A DNA stretch of 55,371 nt from an uncultured Peptococcaceae bacterium (GCA_900552455.1 URZX01000015.1:1-55371), one strand, 5' to 3'. Counted from the first letter of the stretch, positions 32,332 through 39,458 are shown. Notes: generated by a model from the sequence alone, not told the origin. Program-made: numbers and translations.

Positions 32332-33495
32332 ATGAACTACATCACAGTACAGGAAGCCGCAGAGCGCTGGCACGTTTCTGAGCGGCGTGTGCAAATGTTC
32401 TGTCGCGAGGGGCGTATTCCCGGCGCATTCAAGCGAAACAGCGCCTGGATGATTCCAGAGAGCACCCAGCGTCCGGATGATCCGCGCAGAAACACGAAAA
32501 AGCGGCGCGCGACATTCCTGCCGATGCCACTGATGAACACAGATTTCACCCCCGGCTGCGCTGCCGAGGTGGTGAAAACCTTTAAGGATCCGCGTCAGCG
32601 CGACATCGCCAGTGCCGAGCTGTATTATTTCAGCGGCCACGCCGAAGCTGCCGCTTTCCTCAGTGAACCCTATCTCGACGAAGCAGAGCCAGCACTGCGC
32701 CTGTCTGCCAGCCTGATCTTCGCCTACGCCAACCTCGCCCTCGGCCAGATTCATCGTGCCCGCGCAGGCCTTGATGCTGTTCAACGCATTTTTGCTGAGC
32801 TTGACGACGATACTCCGGATGACCTTCGTGCTGCCGCTGTCTTTGTTGTCACCACTGCCAGTGTCCTGCTGCATCTGCCACTGCCTGACCTGCGCCGCTC
32901 CATGAACGTGCTGCCTGCCGGTCTGCGCCAGTTCGCCTTTTATGTGCAGGCGCACCGCACCTACCTCGAAGGCGACTACGCCAAAAGCCTCGGCCTCGTC
33001 GAAGCCGCCTTTGCCATCGACCAGGATGATTATCCCATTTCGGCCATCTATCTTCATCTTGTCGCCGTCATGAACGCCGTCAGCCTCAAAGATACTGCCC
33101 TTGCTGAGGAACATCTCCTCGCCGCCTGGCGCCTTGCCCAGCCAGATGACCTCATCGAACCCTTCGGCGAGCACCACGGCCTCCTCGGCGGCACACTCGA
33201 AGCCGTCATCAAACCGCGATGGCCCGACGATTTCAAGCGCATCATCGATATCACCTATCGCTTCTCCGCCGGTTGGCGTCGTGTCCACAATCCTGACACC
33301 GGTCACGATGTCGCCGACAACCTCAGTACCACTGAATTCGCCATCTGTATGCTCGCCGCCCGCGACTGGAGCACCAACGAAATCGCCAATCACCTTGGTA
33401 TTTCGGTGCACACCGTCAAACATCATCTTAACAATGCCTATGAAAAACTCGGTATCAAAAGCCGCAAAGATCTGAAACAATATATGCTCCTGTAA
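32332..33495 (+). CDS. Two-headed transcriptional regulator B (excisionase-like HTH + LuxR HTH)
   Basis: This 387-residue paralogue of regulator A has the same order: N-terminal MerR/excisionase-like HTH (YITVQEAAERWHVSERRVQMF, then GRIPGAFK), a helical TPR-like middle, and a C-terminal LuxR HTH (LSTTEFAICMLAARDW, then NEIANHLGISVHTVKHHLNN). The segment from LAQPDDLIEPFGEHHGLLGG to AARDW is nearly identical to A, also at the DNA level, while the first 200 residues diverge more. AAAGGAGG precedes ATG 32332. It follows the fic cassette and precedes an SGNH-SLH gene. Confidence 0.82.
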   Translation: MNYITVQEAAERWHVSERRVQMFCREGRIPGAFKRNSAWMIPESTQRPDDPRRNTKKRRATFLPMPLMNTDFTPGCAAEVVKTFKDPRQRDIASAELYYFSGHAEAAAFLSEPYLDEAEPALRLSASLIFAYANLALGQIHRARAGLDAVQRIFAELDDDTPDDLRAAAVFVVTTASVLLHLPLPDLRRSMNVLPAGLRQFAFYVQAHRTYLEGDYAKSLGLVEAAFAIDQDDYPISAIYLHLVAVMNAVSLKDTALAEEHLLAAWRLAQPDDLIEPFGEHHGLLGGTLEAVIKPRWPDDFKRIIDITYRFSAGWRRVHNPDTGHDVADNLSTTEFAICMLAARDWSTNEIANHLGISVHTVKHHLNNAYEKLGIKSRKDLKQYMLL

Positions 33496-33499
33496 TACA

Positions 33500-33536
33500 G
33501 AGGGATGCTTGCATCACGCAGGCATCCCTCTTTTTT
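33500..33536 (+). terminator. Terminator of regulator B
   Basis: A 13-bp stem with one G-U pair (33500-33512 with 33518-33530), loop ATCAC, six T. Its right arm GCAGGCATCCCTC is the same as in the terminator of regulator A. Confidence 0.88.
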
Positions 33537-33551
33537 GGCCCGAAAAGAGCC

Positions 33552-33580
33552 ATCACAAAAAAATATTTTCATGGTATTGT
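33552..33580 (+). promoter_or_regulatory. Promoter of the SGNH-SLH gene
   Basis: ATCACA (33552-33557), 17-bp spacer, TGG-TATTGT (33575-33580). Same layout as the promoter at 22636-22664, with shared GAGCCAT upstream. Confidence 0.55.
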
Positions 33581-33643
33581 TGTAGTATATGAATTGCGCT
33601 CAGACTGCTGTTGTGCAATAGAAGTAAAAGGAGATGAATAGTA

Positions 33644-35032
33644 ATGAAACGAAAACTATGGGCGATGATAATGTGTATCTGCATGTTCACCACAATCTTT
33701 CCTGTGCAGGCCTTGGCCACGGATGAAACGCCAAGCTACGTCGCTCTCGGCGACAGCATCACCACTGGGTATGGGCTAGCTGATGTGGATACAGAGGCTT
33801 TTCCTGTTCTTGTGTCGGGTGAGACTGGGACAACCCTGACCAATTTAGCTGTAGACGGCGAAACCTCTGCAAGCTTGCTGAAAAAAATGAATGATGCAGA
33901 CGTTTCTGCGGCTGTTCAATCTGCCGATGTTATTACGCTTACCATCGGTGGCAATGATTTAATGAACGCATTATATGCATATCTGGCCGCTGCCTCGGGA
34001 ATGACAGTTGATCAGGTGCAGGCGATGCTCAACAGTCAGGATCTCAATCTGATTGAACTGGCGCCGCTTGCTGATATGTTGGCGGCTTTCCCACAGTCTG
34101 AAGAGGCTGTACAGGCGCTCACAGGTTTCACTGCAAATGTTACCAGTATACTGGCTGAAATTGTGGTTTTAAATCCGGATGCGATGGTAGTGATGACAAA
34201 TCAGTACAATCCGTATGGACACTTCGATGGAACGGCGTTAGATGCATTGGCTGCGGCTTTTGAAACAGGCGTGCAGGTATTGAACACACAAATCAGCAGC
34301 TTGGCAGCAAATGCCAATGTAACGGTGGCAGATGTATACGCGGCGTTTGCATCAGGAAATACGGCTGCAACGCCACTCTGTAACGCAACACTTGTACCAG
34401 CGCTTAACCTCGACTTTCACCCTAATGCAGATGGCCACAGCGTAATTGCCTCGGTGGTCGTTGCGACCATTGGGACGGAACCACCGGTGTCCAGCGAATT
34501 GCCATTCACTGATATCAGTATGGACGACTGGTTCTACGACCCTGTTGCCTGGGTCTACGAGCAAGGGCTGATGACTGGCACCAGCGCCACGGAATTTTCA
34601 CCAAACACCACGACCACCCGCGCGATGATCGTTGCGATTCTGCACCGCCTCGAAGAATCGCCAAGCGTTGAGAGCGCAGGCTTCAGCGACGTTGCCGACA
34701 GCGACTGGTATGCTGATGCTGTGAACTGGGCGGCCAGCGAAGGAATCGTCGGCGGCTTTGGCGACAATACCTTCCAGCCGAACAGCCCAATCACCCGCGA
34801 ACAGATGGCGAGCATCCTCTATCGTTACGCCGAGTACAAAGGTTTGGATGTCAGTGCGAGAGTCGATCTTTCAATCTATAGCGACCAGCCAAGCGCATGG
34901 GCTGAAGATGTCATGCAATGGGCCGTCGCAGAAGGCTTGTTTAACGGCGTCACCGACGACCAGCTCCAGCCACAGGGCAATGCAACGCGCGCTCAAGTCG
35001 CCGCGATTCTGCAGCGATTTTTAAGTGAATAA
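33644..35032 (+). CDS. Secreted SGNH/GDSL hydrolase with three SLH repeats
   Basis: This 462-residue cell-surface esterase or lipase-like protein has a signal peptide (KRKLWAMIMCICMFTTIF...QALA) and then an SGNH domain. Block I is ALGDSITTGYG with the nucleophile Ser near 38, block III is IGGNDLMNA, and block V is DFHPNADGH with the catalytic Asp/His. From about residue 285 three SLH repeats follow (FTDISMDDWFYDPVAWVYEQ, ITREQMASILYRYAEYK, ATRAQVAAILQRF) that would bind the wall polymer. All motifs are intact. An AAGGAG site lies about 12 bases before ATG 33644. Substrate is unknown. The SLH part closely resembles that of the broken gene at 23084-25957. Confidence 0.92.
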   Translation: MKRKLWAMIMCICMFTTIFPVQALATDETPSYVALGDSITTGYGLADVDTEAFPVLVSGETGTTLTNLAVDGETSASLLKKMNDADVSAAVQSADVITLTIGGNDLMNALYAYLAAASGMTVDQVQAMLNSQDLNLIELAPLADMLAAFPQSEEAVQALTGFTANVTSILAEIVVLNPDAMVVMTNQYNPYGHFDGTALDALAAAFETGVQVLNTQISSLAANANVTVADVYAAFASGNTAATPLCNATLVPALNLDFHPNADGHSVIASVVVATIGTEPPVSSELPFTDISMDDWFYDPVAWVYEQGLMTGTSATEFSPNTTTTRAMIVAILHRLEESPSVESAGFSDVADSDWYADAVNWAASEGIVGGFGDNTFQPNSPITREQMASILYRYAEYKGLDVSARVDLSIYSDQPSAWAEDVMQWAVAEGLFNGVTDDQLQPQGNATRAQVAAILQRFLSE

Positions 35033-35048
35033 GAGGTTCTGATAATGA

Positions 35049-35132
35049 ACGCCACTTGATGGACTCCAGCACGCGTTGGAACGGCAGACTGATCCGAACG
35101 ATCCGATGGTGAAATTTGTTATCAAACCATGA
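35049..35132 (+). pseudogene. Possible 3' remnant of a lost gene
   Basis: A 27-codon open stretch without a start codon reads DGLQHALERQTDPNDPMVKF and ends IKP at TGA 35130-35132. It has the look of a protein C-terminus, such as that of a zinc-type dehydrogenase, but is too short to assign. Confidence 0.25.
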
Positions 35133-35143
35133 ATAGGACAACA

Positions 35144-35190
35144 GCCGCCAGCGTAGGAAAATGTTCCGTATGCTGGCGGCTGTATATTAT
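35144..35190. terminator. Hairpin between the SGNH-SLH gene and the convergent HD gene
   Basis: A 12-bp stem CAGCCGCCAGC/GCTGGCGGCTG with flanking A-T pair and a long loop, lying between convergent genes. The T run is weak. Confidence 0.5.
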
Positions 35191-35630
35191 CGGTCCTGGC
35201 CCTCCAGAAGGGTCAGGGCTTTTTGATATTTCTGGCGCAGGCGGTTTTTTTCGGCTTCGCTGATGGGGCAGAGGGCAAGGCGGGATTCATCGCTGTTGTG
35301 TAGAAGATCGGCGCGCTTGACGGTGGCGGCGATGGGATTGTCGCGCAGGGCGCGCACGTAATCGAGATAATTTGTGCCTGGCGTATGGGTGAGCAGACGC
35401 AGGGCGTCGATAACAGCTGGCGGAAAATCGTGCGCGAGGTCGTCCAGGGTGAGGTCTGTGTCCTCGACGACGTCGTGGAGCAGAGCGACGATGGTTGTGA
35501 GCTCGTCGGGCATCTGCTCAGCGAGATGGATGGGGTGGAAGATGTAGGGGACGCCGCCTTTGTCGAGCTGGCCGTGGTGGGCGTCATAGGCGAGAAGCAT
35601 GGCTTTCTGAGTGAGTGGGGTGTAGATCAT
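35187..35630 (-). CDS. Small HD-domain protein, (p)ppGpp hydrolase-like
   Basis: This 147-residue HD phosphohydrolase resembles the hydrolase domain of RelA/SpoT and stand-alone small alarmone hydrolases. It has HGQLDKGGVPYIFHPIHLA (first His motif), ALLHDVVEDTDLT (the HD motif with following Glu-Asp) and VKRADLLHN (last Asp). It contains no synthetase, TGS or ACT domain. GAGGAGG lies before ATG 35630, and a good promoter, TTGAAC-17-TATAAT, lies upstream on the minus strand (35667-35695). A small alarmone synthetase lies 2 kb away, so ppGpp turnover is a plausible job. Confidence 0.82.
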   Translation of the reverse strand: MIYTPLTQKAMLLAYDAHHGQLDKGGVPYIFHPIHLAEQMPDELTTIVALLHDVVEDTDLTLDDLAHDFPPAVIDALRLLTHTPGTNYLDYVRALRDNPIAATVKRADLLHNSDESRLALCPISEAEKNRLRQKYQKALTLLEGQDR

Positions 35631-35666
35631 GATGGGCCTCCTCGTGGGTTGATGATTGATAATATT

Positions 35667-35695
35667 ATTATAAACGGACGAAAAGTGGTGTTCAA
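35667..35695 (-). promoter_or_regulatory. Promoter of the HD-domain gene
   Basis: On the minus strand, TTGAAC (35690-35695), 17-bp spacer, TATAAT (35667-35672). Confidence 0.75.
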
Positions 35696-35719
35696 GAAAT
35701 TATAAAGTTGGTATTAAAA

Positions 35720-35748
35720 CGGACAATGGTGAGAAATCGTTGTATAAT
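35720..35748 (+). promoter_or_regulatory. Candidate promoter of the KamA-family gene
   Basis: CGGACA (35720-35725), 17-bp spacer, TATAAT (35743-35748). A second TATAAT at 35798-35803 is closer to the gene but has a poor -35. Confidence 0.5.
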
Positions 35749-35847
35749 CGATACAATCTTGTTGGATTTTTCTGACATTTAGTGCCGCTTTAGGGCGTAT
35801 AATAAGAAATGGCCTATTACAATTATGACAAGGAAAGGAGAACGGCT

Positions 35848-36924
35848 ATGGGAAAGATTTTGACAACAGTAGATGAGATTCAGGGCAGATTGGGAATGAC
35901 GCAGGAGGAAGCTGCGAAGCTATCGGCGATTGTGGAAACCTATCCTATGGCGGTTCCTGAGTACTATCTGTCGCTGATCGATGAGAACGATCCAAACGAT
36001 CCGATCCGTCGCATGTGCATTCCGAGCGAGGATGAAATGGACGGAGACGGCGTCTATGACACGAGCGGGGAGTCGGACAACACGGTGGCGGTCGGCCTGC
36101 AACACAAATATCCACAGACGGTGCTGATCCTTTCGACGAACCACTGTGCGATGTATTGTCGTCACTGCTTTCGCAAGCGGATGGTCGGCGCGACAGAGGC
36201 GGAGATCAACAAAAACTTCCTGCAGACGGTGGACTATATCAGCGCGCACCCGGAGGTGAACAATGTGCTGATCACAGGCGGCGATGCGCTGATGCTCTCG
36301 CATGAGATGCTGGGGCGCTATCTGGCAGCGCTGACGATGATGGAGCAGCTGGATTTTATCCGCATTGGCTCGCGGCTGCCGGTGGTTTTTCCTGAGAAGC
36401 TCACCAGCGATGAAAAATTGCAGGAAATTCTGGCGAGCGCGGCGAAAAAGAAGCAGCTGTATTTGATCACGCAGTTCAACCATCCACGCGAGGTGACGCC
36501 GGAAGCGGCAGAATGCGTGCGGAAGTTTCGCGAGATGGGGATTGTCGTGCGCAATCAGACCGTGCTTTTGAAGGGCGTGAACGACGATCCGCAGGTACTC
36601 GGCATGCTGTTGCGAAAGCTGACGGCGATCGGCGTGCTGCCGTATTATGTGTTCCAGTGCCGGCCGGTGCGCGGCGTGAAAAACCGTTTCCAGGTGCCGC
36701 TTGTAGAAGGAGCTCGGATCGTGGACGAAGCGAAGCGCATGCAAAATGGCCAGGGCAAGGCTTTTCGCTATTGCATGTCGACGCCGAAGGGAAAGTTGGA
36801 GATCCTCGGGCAGCTGGATGATGGCCAGATGCTCTTCAAATTCCACCAGGCGAAGGACGCGAAAAATCATGGGCGCATTTTCGCACGCACGCTGGAAGCA
36901 GGAGAATGTTGGATCGAACCATAA
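35848..36924 (+). CDS. KamA-family radical SAM enzyme
   Basis: This 358-residue radical SAM protein of the lysine 2,3-aminomutase family has the cluster motif CAMYCRHCF (about 105-113), then FRKRMVG, LITGGDALML, RIGSRLPVVFPEKL and QFNHPREVT, all close to KamA. It is shorter than typical clostridial KamA (about 415 residues). The C-terminal PLP-lysine loop GGGGK is replaced by STPKGKLEIL. It may be a KamA-like enzyme acting on another amino acid or protein, such as EF-P lysine. No kam fermentation genes lie nearby. AAAGGAG precedes ATG 35848; an upstream in-frame start has no site. Confidence 0.88.
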   Translation: MGKILTTVDEIQGRLGMTQEEAAKLSAIVETYPMAVPEYYLSLIDENDPNDPIRRMCIPSEDEMDGDGVYDTSGESDNTVAVGLQHKYPQTVLILSTNHCAMYCRHCFRKRMVGATEAEINKNFLQTVDYISAHPEVNNVLITGGDALMLSHEMLGRYLAALTMMEQLDFIRIGSRLPVVFPEKLTSDEKLQEILASAAKKKQLYLITQFNHPREVTPEAAECVRKFREMGIVVRNQTVLLKGVNDDPQVLGMLLRKLTAIGVLPYYVFQCRPVRGVKNRFQVPLVEGARIVDEAKRMQNGQGKAFRYCMSTPKGKLEILGQLDDGQMLFKFHQAKDAKNHGRIFARTLEAGECWIEP

Positions 36925-36927
36925 ACA

Positions 36928-36967
36928 ATGAACGGACGAATCTCTTCGGAGGTTCGTCCGTTTCATT
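36928..36967 (+). terminator. Terminator of the KamA-family gene
   Basis: A 14-bp stem with one bulge, AATGAACGGACGAA with TTCGTCCGTTTCATT, around TCTCTTCGGAGG. Confidence 0.75.
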
Positions 36968-36999
36968 ATAATAATATAGGAGAGAAGAGGGGAGCGCAT

Positions 37000-37030
37000 A
37001 AAAAAATCCGGTTCAGAAATCTGAACCGGA
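37000..37030 (-). terminator. Terminator of the six-tRNA operon
   Basis: Read on the minus strand: stem TCCGGTTCAG/CTGAACCGGA followed by seven T, just after tRNA-Lys. Confidence 0.88.
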
Positions 37031-37034
37031 AAGC

Positions 37035-37107
37035 TGCGCCATGAAGGACTCGAACCTTCGACACCCTGATTAAAAGTCAGGTGCTCTACCACCTGAGCTA
37101 ATGGCGC
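37035..37107 (-). tRNA. tRNA-Lys (UUU)
   Basis: Acceptor GCGCCAT/ATGGCGC, anticodon loop CTTTTAA, T arm GAAGG-TTCGAGT-CCTTC. CCA is not encoded. It is the last tRNA of a six-gene minus-strand cluster. Confidence 0.97.
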
Positions 37108-37110
37108 ATA

Positions 37111-37182
37111 CTGGGGTAGCAGGATTCGAACCTACGAATGACGGAGTCAAAGTCCGTTGCCTTACCGCTTGGCTATACCCCA
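37111..37182 (-). tRNA. tRNA-Gln (UUG)
   Basis: Acceptor TGGGGTA/TACCCCA, anticodon loop CTTTGAC (TTG), discriminator G, no encoded CCA. Confidence 0.96.
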
Positions 37183-37199
37183 AAATCTCATTTTAGAAG

Positions 37200-37274
37200 G
37201 GTGGGTGATGGGAATCGAACCCACGAAATGCCGGAGCCACAATCCGGTGCGTTAACCACTTCGCCACACCCACC
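37200..37274 (-). tRNA. tRNA-His (GUG)
   Basis: Acceptor GTGGGTG/CACCCAC with an extra 5' G opposite discriminator C, the histidine identity feature. Anticodon GTG. No encoded CCA. Confidence 0.96.
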
Positions 37275-37287
37275 ATATTTAATTAAA

Positions 37288-37361
37288 CGTGCCTGGAGGG
37301 ATTCGAACCCCCGACCCTCGGATTAGAAGTCCGATGCTCTATCCAACTGAGCTACAGGCAC
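37288..37361 (-). tRNA. tRNA-Arg (UCU)
   Basis: Acceptor GTGCCTG/CAGGCAC, anticodon loop CTTCTAA (TCT), discriminator G, no encoded CCA. Confidence 0.96.
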
Positions 37362-37363
37362 AC

Positions 37364-37434
37364 AGCGGGTGATGGGAATCGAACCCACGTAGCTGGCTTG
37401 GAAGGCCAGAACTCTACCATTGAGTTACACCCGC
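37364..37434 (-). tRNA. tRNA-Gly (UCC)
   Basis: Acceptor GCGGGTG/CACCCGC, anticodon loop CTTCCAA (TCC), discriminator T, no encoded CCA. Confidence 0.96.
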
Positions 37435-37455
37435 AAAATCTCTAAACAAAAATTA

Positions 37456-37529
37456 TCGGGGCGGAGGGATTCGAACCCCCGACCCCATGGTCCCAAACCA
37501 CGTGCGCTACCAAACTGCGCTACGCCCCG
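37456..37529 (-). tRNA. tRNA-Pro (UGG)
   Basis: Acceptor CGGGGCG/CGCCCCG, anticodon loop TTTGGGA (TGG), discriminator A, no encoded CCA. First gene of the cluster. Confidence 0.96.
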
Positions 37530-37541
37530 ACAACATATCGA

Positions 37542-37571
37542 ATTTTACACCAAGCGGATTGCGCTTGTCAA
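37542..37571 (-). promoter_or_regulatory. Promoter of the six-tRNA operon
   Basis: On the minus strand, TTGACA (37566-37571), 18-bp spacer, TAAAAT (37542-37547), directly before tRNA-Pro. Confidence 0.8.
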
Positions 37572-37611
37572 CACTTATTTTAATTATTTTTTAGAAATTC
37601 GCTACACGATC

Positions 37612-38301
37612 TTAATCGATGGTGCGTCGGCGCAGGCTTTGCATGCGGTGATCGATCTCGTTGATGAGGTCGGCGCAGCTTTTGAGCTCGGCGGAGACGC
37701 TTTCCGGATCGGCGATCTTTTTCTTATATTTGATCTTGTGCTCAAGAGTGGCCCAAAATTCCATGGCGATGGTGCGGAACTGGATCTCAACAGGAATGTC
37801 TTTACGTCCCTGGGAAAGATAGATCGGGATGGAGACAATGAGATGCAGACTGCGGTAGCCGTTCTCCTTGGGATGGGCGATGTAGTCTTTTTTGACGTGA
37901 ACGGTGATGTCTTCCTGAGTTTTGATCATATCTGCGAGGGTGTAGATGTCATCGAGGAAGGAGCAGATGACGCGCGCGCCGGCAATATCGGTGAGAGATT
38001 TCTGGATGCTTTCGATGGAGACGGGCTGGCCGCGGCGATGCATTTTTTCAACGATGCTGTCAGCAGATTTGAGACGGGTGGAGATGGATTCGATGGGGTT
38101 GCGGTCGTGGCGCAGATTGAACTCGCTGTCGAGAGCGTGGAGCTTGGTCTCGACGATCTTGAGGGCTGCGCCGTATTCCAGCATCATGTATTGAAAGGCT
38201 TCGGACTGCCTGAGGGTTTTGATGGGATTTTCCCGCTGATCGATGATCTCTTCAGTAGACAGGGTGGTGATGACCTGTTCGTCTTCCGTATGGGTGCTCA
38301 T
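37612..38301 (-). CDS. Small alarmone synthetase (GTP pyrophosphokinase)
   Basis: This 229-residue stand-alone (p)ppGpp synthetase of the RelP/RelQ type transfers pyrophosphate from ATP to GDP or GTP. Synthetase motifs are DIAGARVICSFLDDIYTLAD, HPKENGYRSLHLIV, PVEIQFRTIAMEFWATLEHK and a C-terminal helical tail that may support tetramers. There is no HD hydrolase domain. AAAGGAG precedes ATG 38301. It follows the CpXC gene after 7 bases, so the two are co-transcribed. RelQ is the closer match from the MEFWATLEHK block, but I did not fix the subtype. Confidence 0.93.
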   Translation of the reverse strand: MSTHTEDEQVITTLSTEEIIDQRENPIKTLRQSEAFQYMMLEYGAALKIVETKLHALDSEFNLRHDRNPIESISTRLKSADSIVEKMHRRGQPVSIESIQKSLTDIAGARVICSFLDDIYTLADMIKTQEDITVHVKKDYIAHPKENGYRSLHLIVSIPIYLSQGRKDIPVEIQFRTIAMEFWATLEHKIKYKKKIADPESVSAELKSCADLINEIDHRMQSLRRRTID

Positions 38302-38308
38302 AGAGCGC

Positions 38309-38992
38309 TCACTCCTTTGTTTGCTGTTGGCTGATGAATGTGGCGGCCCATTTTTCGTCGATGGTGTGGAACTGGTTGACGCTTGCCTGTTCTTCTAATG
38401 GTTTGGCAAACTGGGTCGCAAAGTAGACGTAGTAATCCTTCGAGAAGTCAACGCTTGCCATTTCGTGGCTTTCGCCGAGGATGAAGACGATCTGCGCGTC
38501 GTCGTTTTCCGGCGATGGCATATAGAGGCTGGCAAGGACGGGACCTTTTTTCTGCAGATCTGCGCCATAGTGTTTGAGGTAGGCGAGTTTGACGAGCTCA
38601 ACGACGCGATCATCGAGATGGGCATCCTGGATGTAGATCTTTTCCAGAAGTTTGTCGACGCTGTTGACGAGACGCGCCTGGTAGATGCTGGTGTGATCGC
38701 CTTCCATGCCCTGGATGAGAGACAGGAGTTCGTTTAAGCGGTCGGTATGTGTGTCGAATCCCTGTGGCACAAGGTCAATGATGGTTGGCACGGCTGGATC
38801 GTGATAGAGCAGGGGACCGGTGACGGGAATGCTTTGACCGCAGGATGGGCAGGTATATTTGAAAAATTCTCCGGAAAGGATGGCTTCCTTGAATTCCGGA
38901 TTTTCGCTGACGTTGACTTCTTCATAATAAGGGATGTTGATCTCGGCGTCACAGTGTGGACACTTGGCGCTGATCATGGTTGGTTCTTGCAA
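38309..38992 (-). CDS. CpXC domain protein
   Basis: This 227-residue protein with an N-terminal zinc-ribbon-like CpXC domain has two cysteine pairs, AKCPHCDAEINIP and YTCPSCGQSIP. A helical C-terminal region contains LAYLKHYGADLQKK and IVFILGESHEMASV. The function of CpXC proteins is unknown. AAGGAGG points to TTG 38992 as the start; ATG 38977 is 22 bases from the site. The promoter-side leader carries three perfect tandem 14-bp repeats. It is the first gene of an operon with the alarmone synthetase, which suggests a stress-related role. Confidence 0.8.
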   Translation of the reverse strand: MQEPTMISAKCPHCDAEINIPYYEEVNVSENPEFKEAILSGEFFKYTCPSCGQSIPVTGPLLYHDPAVPTIIDLVPQGFDTHTDRLNELLSLIQGMEGDHTSIYQARLVNSVDKLLEKIYIQDAHLDDRVVELVKLAYLKHYGADLQKKGPVLASLYMPSPENDDAQIVFILGESHEMASVDFSKDYYVYFATQFAKPLEEQASVNQFHTIDEKWAATFISQQQTKE

Positions 38993-39004
38993 ATTGATTC
39001 CTCC

Positions 39005-39046
39005 TTGAGAATTGATCTTTGAGAATTGATCTTTGAGAATTGATCT
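39005..39046. repeat. Three tandem 14-bp repeats upstream of the CpXC gene
   Basis: TTGAGAATTGATCT is repeated three times without change (39005-39018, 39019-39032, 39033-39046). The array starts 13 bases upstream of the TTG start, in the leader or promoter of the CpXC-synthetase operon. Confidence 0.95.
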
Positions 39047-39186
39047 TAACATGGTTAGTATAACAAATTTTTTGGTTTTTGTGTGAAAAAATATGCACAA
39101 AATGACAAGTTCTCGTTAAGGGCCTGGAAGAAAACTTTCAAAGACAGCGAATTTTTGCGATGGGCGAATAAAGCGGAAAAAGTTGG

Positions 39187-39215
39187 TTGACAAAGCGTGA
39201 GATATCATGTAATAT
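39187..39215 (+). promoter_or_regulatory. Promoter of the tRNA-Leu/tRNA-Gly pair
   Basis: TTGACA (39187-39192), 17-bp spacer, TAATAT (39210-39215). Confidence 0.82.
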
Positions 39216-39265
39216 ATTCCATGTTGTTACGACATAATTTGATGTCGCGAATAATTCAAATATAA

Positions 39266-39347
39266 GCGGATGTGGCGGAATTGGCAGACGCACCAGACTT
39301 AGGATCTGGCGTCTCACGACGTGGGGGTTCAAGTCCCTTCATCCGCA
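39266..39347 (+). tRNA. tRNA-Leu (UAG)
   Basis: 82 nt with acceptor GCGGATG/CATCCGC, anticodon loop CTTAGGA (TAG) and the long variable arm expected for leucine. No encoded CCA. Confidence 0.97.
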
Positions 39348-39350
39348 TAT

Positions 39351-39422
39351 GCGGAAATGGCTCAGTGGTAGAGCATCGCCTTGCCAAGGCGAGGGTCGCG
39401 AGTTCGAATCTCGTTTTCCGCT
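39351..39422 (+). tRNA. tRNA-Gly (GCC)
   Basis: Acceptor GCGGAAA/TTTCCGC, anticodon loop TTGCCAA (GCC), discriminator T, no encoded CCA. Three bases after tRNA-Leu. Confidence 0.96.
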
Positions 39423-39434
39423 TTATAAAAAATT

Positions 39435-39458
39435 GCGACTGAACCAGTCGCTTTTTTT
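39435..39458 (+). terminator. Terminator of the tRNA-Leu/Gly pair
   Basis: Stem GCGACTG/CAGTCGC (39435-39441 with 39445-39451) and seven T. Confidence 0.9.

Noticed and set aside
21398..33495. Prophage or integrative element based on excisionase-like HTH domains
   Set aside because: There is no integrase, transposase or structural phage gene, and the HTH is fused to a LuxR-type regulator, so it is more likely a regulatory domain.
39005..39046. CRISPR-like array
   Set aside because: The three 14-bp units are directly adjacent with no spacers, and no cas genes are present in the window.
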